Positions 34,166 through 46,526 of a DNA stretch of 64,000 nucleotides are shown piece by piece (position 1 is the stretch's first letter; each line of letters opens with the position of its first letter). The notes beneath the pieces were generated by a model. The model was given only the letters and a program-made list of their open reading frames with translations, searched no databases and was not told the origin of the DNA. Origin of the DNA: Notolepis coatsorum (taxonomy: Eukaryota > Chordata > Actinopteri > Aulopiformes > Paralepididae); contig OZ020585.1 in the NCBI GenBank assembly GCA_963971535.1, forward strand, positions 152,832,103 to 152,896,102, given 5' to 3'. A program made the position numbers and the translations under genes.

Positions 34166-36150
34166 TACTAATCACCCCAAAGTACCAGAAAATACCAGAA
34201 AATACCCCAAAATACCCTAAAATTAGGGATGTCCCGATCCGATCACGTGATCGGGATCGGCGCCGATCACATGCTTTTCAGAGGATCGGGATCTGGAAAA
34301 GAAATTAAATAAAAATAGGCAGTCAATAAAAGTTTTTTTTTTTTTTTTTTTTCAACAAACATGACCATGTTCACGTCTTAAACTCATACGGAGGCCTTAG
34401 TTTTGAATTGAGTTTTAAATTACATATAATATATCATTAATGTATTTATTGTCACACAGAGCAGAATAATTGTCCACAACAAACACATTCCCTTTAATTT
34501 ACACCGTTGCAACAAACACATTCCCTTTAATTTAGACCGGTGTTCTGGCTACACGCTCACATCACAACAGTACAACACGTCGCTCCCGAAACACTGTTAT
34601 CCACTCACTTGAGCAGCTAGAGGTTTGGAAGTTGGAACTAAGCATTTTAAAATAGAAAGTGAAGCCAGTCCAACAGCAATTGCAATGTTTGCAAGGACGA
34701 CATTCCGTGTGGAGGAAAAACTCAGCAGGCTGGAGCCTGGAGGCGGACTTTTCAGACTAATTTTTCACCTGGATAACGTCACTTATTTGCTGTGACTAAA
34801 AGCAGCTAGAGGTTTGGATGTTGGAACTAAGCATTTTAAAATAGAAAGTCAAGCCAGTCCAGCAATTGCAATGTTTGCAAGGACGACATTCCGTGTGGAG
34901 GAACAACTCATGAAGCAGCAGACTGGAGCCTGGAGGCGGACTTTTCAGACTAACTTTTCACCTGGATAACGTCATTTATTTGCTGTGACTAAGGATTATC
35001 GTCGGCGTTTCAGACCGTAAGTCGAACACTGAATGTATACTAATGTGCAAACATATATTGAAACTTTTAATATTTCTCATGAAGCACATTTCTCAGGGTG
35101 AATGTAATAACAAGAGCCGCCGCGATCGCGCCCCTCCAGGGACTATAGCCAACAGAGGGACTTGTCTTGCTCCACTAGTTTCTGACAAAAATGCGTCAAA
35201 ATTGATTACTAATGTGAAAGATCGGATCGGGAACGATCGGAATCGGCAGATATTTAAAATCACCTGATCGGAATCGGATCGGGAGCAAAAAAAGGCGATC
35301 GGGACATCCCTACCTAAAATACCCCAAAGTATACCCCAAAATACCAGAAAATACCAGAAAATACCCCAAAATACCCTAAATACCCCAAAGTATACCCCAA
35401 AGTACCAGAAAATACCAGAAAATACCCCAAAATACCCCGAAATACCCTAAAATACCCCAAAGTATACCCCAAAATACCAGAAAATACCCCAAAATATCCC
35501 AAAGTATACCCCAAAGTACCAGAAAATACCCCAAAATATCCTAAAATACCCCAAAGTATACCCCAATACCAGAAAATACCAGAAAATACCCCAAAATACC
35601 CTAAAATACCCCAAAGTATACCCCAAAGTACCAGAAAATACCAGAAAATACCCCAAAATACCCCAAAATACCCTCAAATACCCCAAAGTATACCCCAAAA
35701 TACCAGGAAATACCCCAAAATAACCCAAAGTATACCCCAAAGTACCAGAAAATACCCTAAAATACCCCAAAATACCCTAAAATACCCCAAAGTATACCCC
35801 AAAATACCAGAAAATACCCCCAAAATACCCCAAAATACCCCAAAGTACCAGAAAATACCAGAAAATACCCCAAGATACCCCAAAGTATACCCCAAAATAC
35901 CAGAAAATACCCCAAAATACCATAAAATACCCCAAAGTATACCCCAAAGTACCGGAAAATACCAGAAAATACCCCAAAATACCCTAAAATACCCCAAAGT
36001 ACCAGAAATACCCCAAAATACCCCAAAGTACCCCAAAGTATACCCCAAAATACCAGAAAATACCCCAAAGTACCCCAAAGTACCCCAAAGTGTACCCCAA
36101 AATACCCCACAGTACCCCAAAATACCCCAAAGTACCCCAACATATCCCAA
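34166..36150 (-). repeat. Left-arm decamer array (interrupted)
   Basis: Units of CCCCAAAATA, CCCCAAAGTA and CAGAAAATAC, split by the hAT MITE at 34224-35312. The minus-strand peptides rich in YFGVFWGILG simply reflect the 10-bp period and are not proteins. Confidence 0.93.
34224..35312. mobile_element. hAT-type MITE nested in the decamer array (1089 bp)
   Basis: The ends are TAGGGATGTCCCGATC and GATCGGGACATCCCTA. CCTAAAAT flanks it exactly at 34216-34223 and 35313-35320, an 8-bp duplication of array sequence. Subterminal GATCGG/CGATC motifs are abundant. A segment of about 190 bp (about 34611-34797) is repeated directly at about 34802-34992. No transposase is encoded. Confidence 0.87.
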
Positions 36151-36175
36151 AATGAAAAACAAAAATGTGCACATT

Positions 36176-36552
36176 TTGTGTAATAGTGTAATAGTGTAAT
36201 AGTGTGTAATAGTGTAATACTGTAATACTGTAATAGTGTGTAATAGTGTAATAGTGTGTAATAGTGTAATAGTGTAATAGTGTGTAATAGTGTAATAGTG
36301 TAATAGTGTAATATTGTGTAATAGTGTAATAGTGTGCTAGTGTAATAGTGTAATAGTGTGCTAGTGTGTAATAGTGTAATAGTGTGTAATAGTGTAATAG
36401 TGTGTAATAGTGTGTAATGGTGTAATAGTGTGCTAGTGTAATAGTGTAATAGTGTGTAATTTTGTGTAATAGTGTAATAGTGTGTAATAGTGTAATAGTG
36501 TAATCGTGTGTAATAGTGTAATAGTGTGTAATAGTTTAATAGTGTGTAATAG
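36176..36552. repeat. Left inner array, TAATAGTG(TG) units
   Basis: 8- and 10-bp units (TAATAGTG, TAATAGTGTG) with occasional CTAGTG or TTTTGTG variants. It is the inverse of the array at 36556-37526, which is about 2.6 times longer, so the two arms have changed length independently. Confidence 0.92.
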
Positions 36553-36555
36553 TGT

Positions 36556-37526
36556 CTATTACACTATTACACACTATTACACTATTACACTATTACACAC
36601 TATTACACAAAATTACACACTATTACACTATTACACTAGCACACTATTACACTATTACACACTATTACGCTATTATATTATTACACACTATTACACTATT
36701 ACACACGTATACACTATTATACTATTACACACTATTACACTATTACACTATTACACTAGCACACTATTACACTATTACACACTAGCACACTATTACACTA
36801 TTACACTATTACACTAGCACACTATTACACTATTACACACTATTACACACTATTACACTATTACACTATTACACACTATTACACTATTACACACTATTAC
36901 ACAAAATTACACTATTACACTAATACACACTATTACACTATTACACGATTACACACTATTACACTATTACACTATTACACACTAGCACACTATTACACTA
37001 TTACACACTATTACACTATTACACTATTACACACTATTACACTATTACACACTAGCACACTATTACACTATTACACTATTACACTATTACACACTATTAC
37101 ACTATTACACTAGCACACTATTACACTATTACACACTATTACACTATTACACTAGCACACTATTACACTATTACACACTATTACACTATTACACACTATT
37201 ATACTATTACACACTATCACACTATTACACTATTACACACTATTACACTATTACACAAAATAACACTATTACACTATTACACACTATTACACTATTACAC
37301 ACTATTACACACTATTACACTATTACACACTATTACACTATTACACTAGCACACTATTACACTATTACACACTATTACTATTACACACTAGCACACTATT
37401 ACACTATTACACTAGCACACTATTACACTATTACACACTATTAAACTATTACACACTATTACACTATTACACACTATTACAGTATTACACTATTACACTA
37501 TTACACAATATTACACTATTACACAA
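36556..37526. repeat. Right inner array, CACTATTA units
   Basis: Inverse of the left inner array. Frames reading ITHYYTITLLH arise from the period and are not genes. Scattered GCACACTAG variants are shared with the left array in inverse form. Confidence 0.92.
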
Positions 37527-37548
37527 ATTATTATTATTTTTTTCATTT

Positions 37549-38655
37549 GGGGATATGTTGGGGTACTTTGCGGTATTTTGGGGTACTGTGGGGTATTTTG
37601 GGGTACTTTGGGGTATTTTCTGGTATTTTGGGGTATACTTTGGGGAACTTTGGGGTATTTTGGGGTATTTTCTGGTATTTTCTGGTACTTTGGGGTATAC
37701 TTTGGGGTATTTTAGGGTATTTTGGGGTATTTTCTGGTATTTTGGGGTATACTTTGGGGTATTTCAGGGTATTTTGGGGTATTTTGGGGTATTTTCTGGT
37801 ACTTTGGGGTATACTTTGGGGTCTTTTGGGGTATTTTCTGGTATTTTCTGGTATTTTGGGGTATACTTTGGGGTATTTTAGGGTATTTTGGGGTATTTTC
37901 AGGTATTTTCTGGTACTTTGGGGTATACTTTGGGGTATTTTGGGGTATTTTCTGGTATTTTCTGGTATTTTGGGGTATACTTTGGGGTATTTTAGGGTCT
38001 TTTGGGGTCTTTTGGGGTATTTTCTGGTATTTTGGCGTATACTTTGGGGTCTTTTGGGGTATTTTCTGGTATTTTCTGGTATTTTGGGGTATACTTCGGG
38101 GTATTTTAGGGTATTTGGGGTATTTTCTGGTATTTTCCGGTATTTTGGGGTATACTTTGGGGTATTTTAGGGTATTTTGGGGTATTTTCAGGTATTTTCT
38201 GGTACTTTGGGGTATACTTTGGGGTATTTTGGGGTATTTTCTGGTATTTTCTGGTATTTTGGGGTATACTTTGGGGTATTTTAGGGTCTTTTGGGGTCTT
38301 TTGGGGTATTTTCTGGTATTTTGGCGTATACTTTGGGGTATTTTAGGGTATTTTGGGGTATTTTCTAGTATTTTCTGGTATTTTGGGGTATTTTCTGGTA
38401 CTTTGGGGTATACTTTGGGGTATTTTAGGGTATTTTGGGGTATACTTTGGGGTATTTTAGGGTATTTTGGGGTATTTTCTGGTACTTTGGGGTATACTTT
38501 GGGGTATTTTGGGGTATTTTCTGGTATTTTCTGGTATTTTGGGGTATACTTTGGGGTATTTTGGGGTATTTTCTGGTATTTTCTGGTACTTTGGGGTATA
38601 CTTTGGGGTATTTTGGGGTATTTTCTGGTATTTTCTGGTACTTTGGGGTGATTAG
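37549..38655 (+). repeat. Right-arm decamer array
   Basis: GGGGTATTTT, GGGGTACTTT and CTGGTATTTT units, inverse of the left-arm array, entered by the junction GGGGATATGTTGGGGTAC that mirrors the left-arm junction near 36137. Regularly spaced GGGG runs could form G-quadruplexes on this strand. Confidence 0.93.
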
Positions 38656-38663
38656 TAGGACCC

Positions 38664-40229
<1,566 letters not shown>

Positions 40230-40233
40230 TTAA

Positions 40234-41195
40234 CACATTCCCGCCCGACAACGTATATATATCCGTGTTTTTCGAATCCATGCTTAAAGGACCAACCACG
40301 GATATCTCTGTGGCAAGGTTGTTTTGGCTTTTATTCCATTTTAATAAACTATTCAAGGTCGCCGAGCTGCACTGCAGATGTACCCTACTCTTTGAATTCG
40401 AAAAAGTGCATTACCGGCCAGATCCTCTTAGGGGTGCTGTATCAATAATGCAGTGTTCCCTGTGGCAGAAGTTGTCTTTTTTTTCTGGATTTCCAATGTA
40501 GTTTTCTACTCACCTGAAGCGATCCCTATATCCTTTTGCACGGAATACGTTTTGGATCGCGGATTTCACTATGCAGTAAGGGAATCATCAGCCAATGGAC
40601 ATATCGATCTACCAGATGGTGATCGATAACTGGGAAATGGTCAGGGGGATCCAACCGGCTCATGGTAAGATCTTTTTCACGTAAATTACATGCTGATCAG
40701 GGCTTGTTATGATACTCAACCAGCCGATCAGCCTATGTGGCTACTGAGACGAACACGGTTATTGGTAATCAATAATCAGAAATGACGTCTCCCGCCCCCC
40801 CCCCCCCCCTTTCATGCATTCATGCTTGAGGATCGTACCGATCATATGCAGTTTGAGTTTTAACTGCAGCTTCTGTATAACCGAAATGCCATTGGATATA
40901 ACGTTAGTAGCTATTAGCCCTTTATCCAGCCTTCCAGGAAATATACTAGAGCAAATCCCGTATAACGCTTATATTCAAGACACTATAAAATGAGAACGTA
41001 TTGATGAAAAAATTATTTCTTTAAGCCATTTTGAAGGGACGGTTTATGGTCTCAACTGACAATGAGAATGGACAGATAGCAATACTATAAAGTATAGATT
41101 TAGCTCTACAAACAGCCCCATGGACTGTGCAAGTCTGTTTACATATGCTGGCCGTCTACAGTGATTTTAGACGCATCCAAATGGCCGCCAATGTG
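40234..41195 (-). mobile_element. piggyBac-like MITE, copy C (962 bp)
   Basis: Lies between TTAA at 40230-40233 and 41196-41199. Ends CACATTCCCGCCCG and the inverse of CACATTGGCGGCC. The C-run near 40795-40810 with CTTTCATGCATTCATG is the inverse of the matching region of copy B. No transposase. Confidence 0.68.
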
Positions 41196-41199
41196 TTAA

Positions 41200-42174
41200 A
41201 AGTTCCATTTTCAACAAGCTGCTATTTTACGATGAGTCTCTGTGTTTCATTCAAGCATTTCAGATCAGAGCTTTATGTATTCCCATATTTCATTCCAACT
41301 ATTAGTTTTCCCTTTTCTTCGTAGGTGAAGTTTAATCTGTGTTTCTGCTGAGAGCCCGCTGTGACTGATAGGCCATGTCACAGGGAAAGGGCAGAAGGAT
41401 AAGTGAAGTTGCCTTGTAGTGTAATGGAGGTCATAAAATGTAAAGGAGCTCTGTGATCCATTTACTACTGTCCATAAAATAATATTCCACGCCATGCTGG
41501 TAGTTCCAAAAACATACTCTGTCCTCCATCCGTTCATTATCGGTGCACATGGCTTTATTTTCCAAAATGTCAAACATTCCTTATGGAGCAATATTAGGTT
41601 TCTATATTTCTACATTGGAACAACAAATAAAGGAAGTGAGCTTAGAAAAACATGTCCCCAAGTACCGGGCATTCATTCAAATTTGGCCACGGTGCGACGA
41701 CACCCGTCCGGCAAATGTTTTCACCAATTCTCCAGCAATGTCCACTTGAATGAAAGTGTTTGTATGATTCAATATTTGGTCTGTGGAATAGGTGGTGTGA
41801 CGGTACTGACAACGGGCCAGGTTCAATTACTTGTCGTTTATCATGGTTAGGAGACGGGCGAAGGAACATATCTCTAATCAAAATGAATGGGGCTGTGTGG
41901 AGGGCGCGGCTCTGGTCAACAAATGAACGCCCGGCTTCCGTACACACTTAATCTCAGTCAACCTTTATCCCCAAGGAGGGGGTCACTTTCTCAAGGCCAG
42001 GTTGGTACCATAGCTAATATACGGCACTATCACCCATGGACACTGGACAGTGTTGCGCATTACTCTGTGTTGGGGAAACTAAGCTGAAACTGTAGAACTA
42101 CGAGATACTTCGCGATGATGGTTAAGCCCTTATTGGTAAACTTCCCCCTTACAGTACATCACAACACTGTTGGA
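41200..42174. other. Unassigned sequence
   Basis: Mixed-composition DNA. The reading frames here (for example 41494-41850) show no recognisable domain and no homologous copy in the window. Confidence 0.35.
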
Positions 42175-42540
42175 ATGGAATCTTGGAACCTATTCTACAC
42201 GTTCAAATTAAATGGTTGATTCTTAGGGTTCCTCGAGTTTGCTCGGAACTAGGAAAAACAGCTGTTTCCTTTGATGCTTCCAACACCTGGAATAACCTTC
42301 CAACTGACTCTGAAGCTGAAGGGTCTTCCTTCTTTTGCTGCATTTAAAAGTATGATCTCCGACCACTGTGTGTCGACTTGTAACTGTCTTCACTGTTTTT
42401 TTTTTATTGTTTATTCTTATTTATTGTGCCTATATGTATGACATTGCTGATACACTGTCTTGTTTTGTAAGCCCGTCCTCGCTGTAAATTAGGGTAACCT
42501 CAGTGTCTTACAAGTTGAAATAAAGGTTTGAAATTAAATG
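42175..42540 (+). pseudogene. LINE 3' fragment (RT C-terminus and tail)
   Basis: Shifted frames give VPRVCSELGKTAVSFDASNTWNNLP-like sequence, the conserved C-terminal end of CR1/L2-type LINE RT proteins, then a T-rich 3' UTR and a tail with AATAAAGG and GAAATTAAATGAAAT. 5' truncated. Confidence 0.55.
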
Positions 42541-42759
42541 AAATCTTAACTACTCTAAAGAAAATGTAGTCAACATTACATTAGATTACAACACTACGAA
42601 TATAACATGGCTTGTTTTTATTATTATGTAATATGTTCTATTATTTAATAGTTTTACTTTCATTGTGCTCATCTCCAATGCAATCCAACGGAGTAACAGT
42701 CCACTCAAAAAAGTGGAACCTAACATAGCACCCAAAACAGATCCGGCACGGCATTCGAC

Positions 42760-43182
42760 ATGGACGGTCGCATTTCAAAGAGCTCCCGGCCAAACAAACG
42801 ATGCTACAAACCAACAAGGTATTTTGCGCATTTTTTACTTTCCCTCCTGTGGATTATGGACTTGTACATTAACTCACCAATGAATCAACTCCAGACAGAA
42901 ATGGAAAGTAAAGAATGTGCAAATAAACAGTCTCATTGTGACTTTTACCTGCTAAAAGGCTCAGAGCACAAGCACCCAGCGAATGGAGTAGCAGCGGTTC
43001 ACAGAGTGTTAACATCGAACCCGGACCGAAATAAACTACCCCCGACAGGCAAGTTTGATAGGAAATCAATATTTCTATTATATTTGCTCCTGTCGGGAGA
43101 CATTCACCAAAACCCGGGACCGGTTTTGACACGCCGACAGTCGAGGAATCAACTGCTCCACACCCCGACGCCGGCCGTCAAG

Positions 43183-43237
<55 letters not shown>

Positions 43238-43410
43238 TCCACACAGCTACCACCACAGCCAGCAGTTGCACCAGCCGACCAGCAAGTGGCGACATCCCCT
43301 CACCGAAGCCCATGCAGATGAGACGAGAGGCCGAGGCGAGAGAGAGAGAGCCGGAGTTTACAACCATGAAGCCAGGGTCAGCGCGGGACGTCGACGTCTT
43401 TTACATCTAG
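42760..43410 (+). CDS. LINE N-terminal ORF with 2A-like ribosome-skipping motif
   Basis: Starts at ATG 42760; 216 residues. A hydrophobic stretch (FAHFLLSLLWIMDLYI, about residues 27-42) could act as a signal-like segment. Residues 106-121 read LYLLLSGDIHQNPGP, fitting the 2A consensus D-x-x-x-NPGP with the usual hydrophobic lead-in. In 2A peptides the ribosome skips the Gly-Pro bond, here between 43119 and 43120, releasing the upstream product. An (AAC)n tract (43183-43245) then encodes poly-Asn. The frame ends at TAG 43408-43410, while the endonuclease starts some 240 bases later, so the link between the two is broken or re-initiated. 2A-like sequences at this place are known in CR1, L2, Rex1 and Crack LINEs. 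Confidence 0.7.
43183..43245. repeat. (AAC)n microsatellite inside the LINE ORF
   Basis: ACAACA repeats with a GACAAC interruption, in frame as poly-Asn. Confidence 0.9.
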
Positions 43411-43650
43411 GACAAAGGGCAGACCCACCCCCCATCCCCCACAATGGAGGACCTCCAAACACATCTGTAAACAACAACCAGCCCCCCCCCCATCATCATG
43501 GACTTTCACACCAAGGAATACAGACGCTAGCAGAGGACAAAGGATCACCCCCACCCCCCCCTCCCCACTCACGGCACAAACACCAACAACGCCCCCCCTC
43601 CCCCCACCACAGGACAGGACACAAAGGAACAGCAATACTTCCAGCTTGAC

Positions 43651-44797
43651 GACATCAATCAGATTACCAACACAAATGGACTTCATATATTTCACATAAA
43701 TACAAACAGCCTGAGACCTAAACTGGCTGAATTCAGACAATTGTTTTTAAATGGGAAGGCAAACATATTGTGTTTCACAGAAACAAAGCTACTCATCTGT
43801 ACAGGATCCAGAGATTGAAATCGAAAACTACTCAATAGTCAGAAGGGATAGGAATCAATATGGAGGTGGCGTCTGTGTGTATATACACAAAGATACCAAA
43901 TTCATCAACCGTACTGACCTTAACCATGACAAAATTGAAACGGTTTGGATTGAAATCCTATTCGATAGGGCAAAACCAGTACTAATAGGCACAATCTATA
44001 GACCGCCAGAACAGAGTGGCTTCTATGACACACTTGATGGGTGTTTAGCTGGGGTGGAGGGTGTAGAAAAAATTCTTATTGGGGACTGGAACACGGATAT
44101 GCTGCGTAAAGCAGCACCCGTCTTCAGGGCCTTCAGTAGGTTTTCTGATCTGCACGGTTTCAGCCAGCTAATCACCCAACCCACAAGGGTATGTGATTCA
44201 ACACAAACCACCATTGACCTCATTTTGACCTCTGACAAGTCCATGATCTCCAATAAAGGGGTGATAGCATGCGGGTTAAGTGATCATTATATGATTTTCT
44301 GTACCCGCAAAAAGCTAAAACAGAAGGCCGGCTGTCACAAAACAGTCACATCTAGAGACCTTAAAACCTACTCTAGAGAGGCCTTTAACCAAGAACTGGA
44401 GAGCATGGACTGGTCAGATGAACTCAGTGGTACACAGGTTGAAGAAACATGGCTTGGTTTCAAAACCAAATTCACAACAATACTCAACAACATCGCACCC
44501 CTAAGAACCACCAGGGTTAAAAATTGCGCTGAGCCATGGATGCACACTGAAATACTGGCCGCTATGAAAACCAGAGACAAAAAATGCTCGGAACTTCATA
44601 AAAGTCAGACAAAACTTTCCAAAAGCTCAAACAGTGAACTCCAAGCCCACGTGGTTGAACAAAAAATTCAAAGAAACAGACTAAGAAATGACGTAAACAC
44701 TATGATCAAAACCGCAAAAAAAATGTCATCAATGACAAAACTGAGGAAAACAAAAACAAACCATGTGAACTTTGGAAATTACTCAATAATCAACTAG
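43651..44797 (+). pseudogene. LINE AP endonuclease domain, frameshifted
   Basis: Frame +1 from 43651 gives NGLHIFHINTNSLRPKLAEF and ILCFTETK, the N-terminal endonuclease motifs including the catalytic Glu. Near 43795 coding shifts to frame +2 (43751-44797): NYSIVRRDRNQYGGGVCVYI, LIGTIYRPPEQSGFYD, KILIGDWNTDML (catalytic D and N) and LSDHYMIFCTRKK (the terminal SDH motif). Coding shifts frame again near 44725 before the linker KPCELWKLLNNQLG. This enzyme nicks target DNA to prime reverse transcription. Confidence 0.82.
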
Positions 44798-44799
44798 GC

Positions 44800-46526
44800 T
44801 GCAGTAAAAGACTTAAAACCAGATTCTCAAACATAAACATAAAGACGGACAACACGCTCATCACAGACAAGCTGGATGTAGCCAATTACTTAAACATCTT
44901 TTTCACAAACAAACTACCCTCCCACTCAGGGCATTATGGGGTAGAACACATAGTAGAATACTACAAAAACCTAGGGGTCCGCAAAGACGACTTCAAACTA
45001 GAAATGGTAACAACCAATGAGGTACTAAAAAAACTGAGCGCCCTCCAACCTAACAAGGCCACTGGCCATGACAACATCCCCTCCAAATTCCTCAGAGATG
45101 CAGCAGCCGCCATCACCCCAGTCATCAAACACATAATAAACCTCTCCATAAAACAGGGACACGTCCCCAAGGACTTCAAAATTGCAAGAGTGACCCCTCT
45201 GCACAAAAAGGGCAGCAAATTAGACCCAGGCAACTATCGCCCTGTTTCTATTCTCACCTCCATCTCGAAAGACATGGAGAAAATAGTCTACGAACAGGTC
45301 GAAAAGTACCTGGCGGGAAAAAAAACGAATCTACGAATTCCAATCTGGCTTCAGAACATCCCACTCCACTGACACATGCCTTCTCTATTTGAACGACCAC
45401 ATCAAACAAGAGGTGGACGCAGGCAAATACTGCGGCATGGTCATGCTGGACCTACAAAACGCCTTTGACACTGTCAATCACTCCATTCTGATTGACAAGC
45501 TAAAAGCAATTGGTTTTGATAGTTTATCAGTGAGCTGGATGCAATCCTACCTGGAGGGGAGACAACAGATGGTGGAGGTAAACGGTACTCTATCCCCCCC
45601 CCCCCCTCACAGTGAGCTGTGGTGTTCCACAAGGAAGCATACTAGGACCACTACTGTTCCTAATTTATGCAAATGACATGTCGTCAGTTTGTGACTGCAA
45701 CTTGTTCCTGTTTGCGGACGACTCAGCCCTGCTGGTCTCTGACAAGAACAAGTTGCAGGTTGAAAAAACCCTCAGCTCGGAACTAGGCAAAATCTGCATA
45801 TGGCTCGCTGATAACAAACTATCATTACACATGGGCAAAACAGAGTCCATTCTCTTCGGTTCAAATAACAAACTCAGCAAGACCGACGGCTTCTCAGTTA
45901 CAGTGGGTGACAATATTGTCACAAGGAAAGATGAAATTACCTACCTGGGTTCCATCCTATAGGCAAATCTTTCCTGTGACAAAATGGCATCCAATGTAAT
46001 AAAAAAAGTCAACCAACAAACTAGATTCTTGTACCGGATCTCCTCTCTGGTAAACAAGAATACCCTGAAGACTCTGGCAGGAGCACTCATTCAAGGGTAC
46101 TACGACTATGCTTGCACCTCATGGTACCAAAGCACCTCAAAGGCGCTAAAAACAAGATTACAAACATCACAAAACAAACTAGTCAGAGTTACTTGACATT
46201 ACCCCTAGAACCCACCTCACCCCTGCACACTTTGACAACCTAGGATGGCTTAGAGTAGACGACAGAGTACAGCAACTTGCAATGGGCCTGGTCTACAAGA
46301 TACACTATACGACTAAGGTACCCATGTACATGTCAAAATACTTCCCAAAGGTCAGTGAATACCACGACCACAACACCAGAGGAAGCTCAACAAATCATGT
46401 TAAACCCAGATTCGGCTCAAACAAGGGACTAAACACGTTTTGCAATTATGCCACATCAATGTGGAACGCCCTACCCAAAGCTGTAAAGGAATGTGAATCC
46501 CTACCCACATTCAAAACCGCTCTTAA
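44800..46526 (+). pseudogene. LINE reverse transcriptase, multiple frameshifts
   Basis: RT is spread over several frames. 44800-45340 holds LSALQPNKATGHDNIPSKFL and NYRPVSILTSISKDMEKIV. After a shift at the A-run 45322-45330 come YEFQSGFRTSHSTDTCLLYL and motif A VMLDLQNAFDTVNHSIL. After a shift at the C-run 45594-45606 come motif B GVPQGSILGPLLFLIYANDM and motif C LFLFADDSALLVSD. TAG at 45960 and a stop at 46194 interrupt the thumb. The last block ends WNALPKAVKECESLPTFKTAL at the MITE junction. The catalytic residues are intact, so the lesions are mostly single-base. Confidence 0.82.

Larger units (their letters stand above)
34160..38663. mobile_element. Foldback-like element with decamer-repeat inverted arms
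   Basis: The left end GGGTCCTACTAATCACCCCA recurs in inverse at the right end (to 38663), and the match continues for at least 50 bp. The flanks ATTTAAAC (34152-34159) and ATATAAAC (38664-38671) agree at 7 of 8 bases, consistent with an 8-bp target duplication. Each arm consists of 10-bp units (CCCCAAAATA / TATTTTGGGG with AGAAAATACC and CCCCAAAGTA variants), then an inner array of TAATAGTG-type units. The arms meet at a 3-nt hinge (36553-36555). The left arm is interrupted by a hAT MITE. No protein is encoded. The layout resembles Drosophila Foldback and sea-urchin TU elements, whose terminal inverted repeats are also tandem arrays, but I cannot name a vertebrate family. Confidence 0.7.
42700..46526 (+). 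mobile_element. CR1/L2-group LINE with 2A-like peptide
   Basis: Plus-strand non-LTR retrotransposon holding an N-terminal ORF with a 2A-like motif (43099-43122), an AP-type endonuclease (about 43650-44330) and RT (about 45000-46526). The coding region is split by several frameshifts, some at homopolymers. Its C-terminal end is interrupted by a piggyBac-like MITE at TTAA 46523-46526. The true 5' end is not defined. Confidence 0.8.

Noticed and set aside
36506-36817. ORFs reading ITHYYTITLLH
   Set aside because: Translation of the TAATAGTG/CACTATTA arrays.
34160-38663. Pure assembly artefact as the explanation of the palindrome
   Set aside because: The two arms differ in unit order and length, one carries a MITE with its own target duplication, and the flanks show an 8-bp near-duplication, all unlike a simple mirrored misassembly. 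It is not fully excluded.
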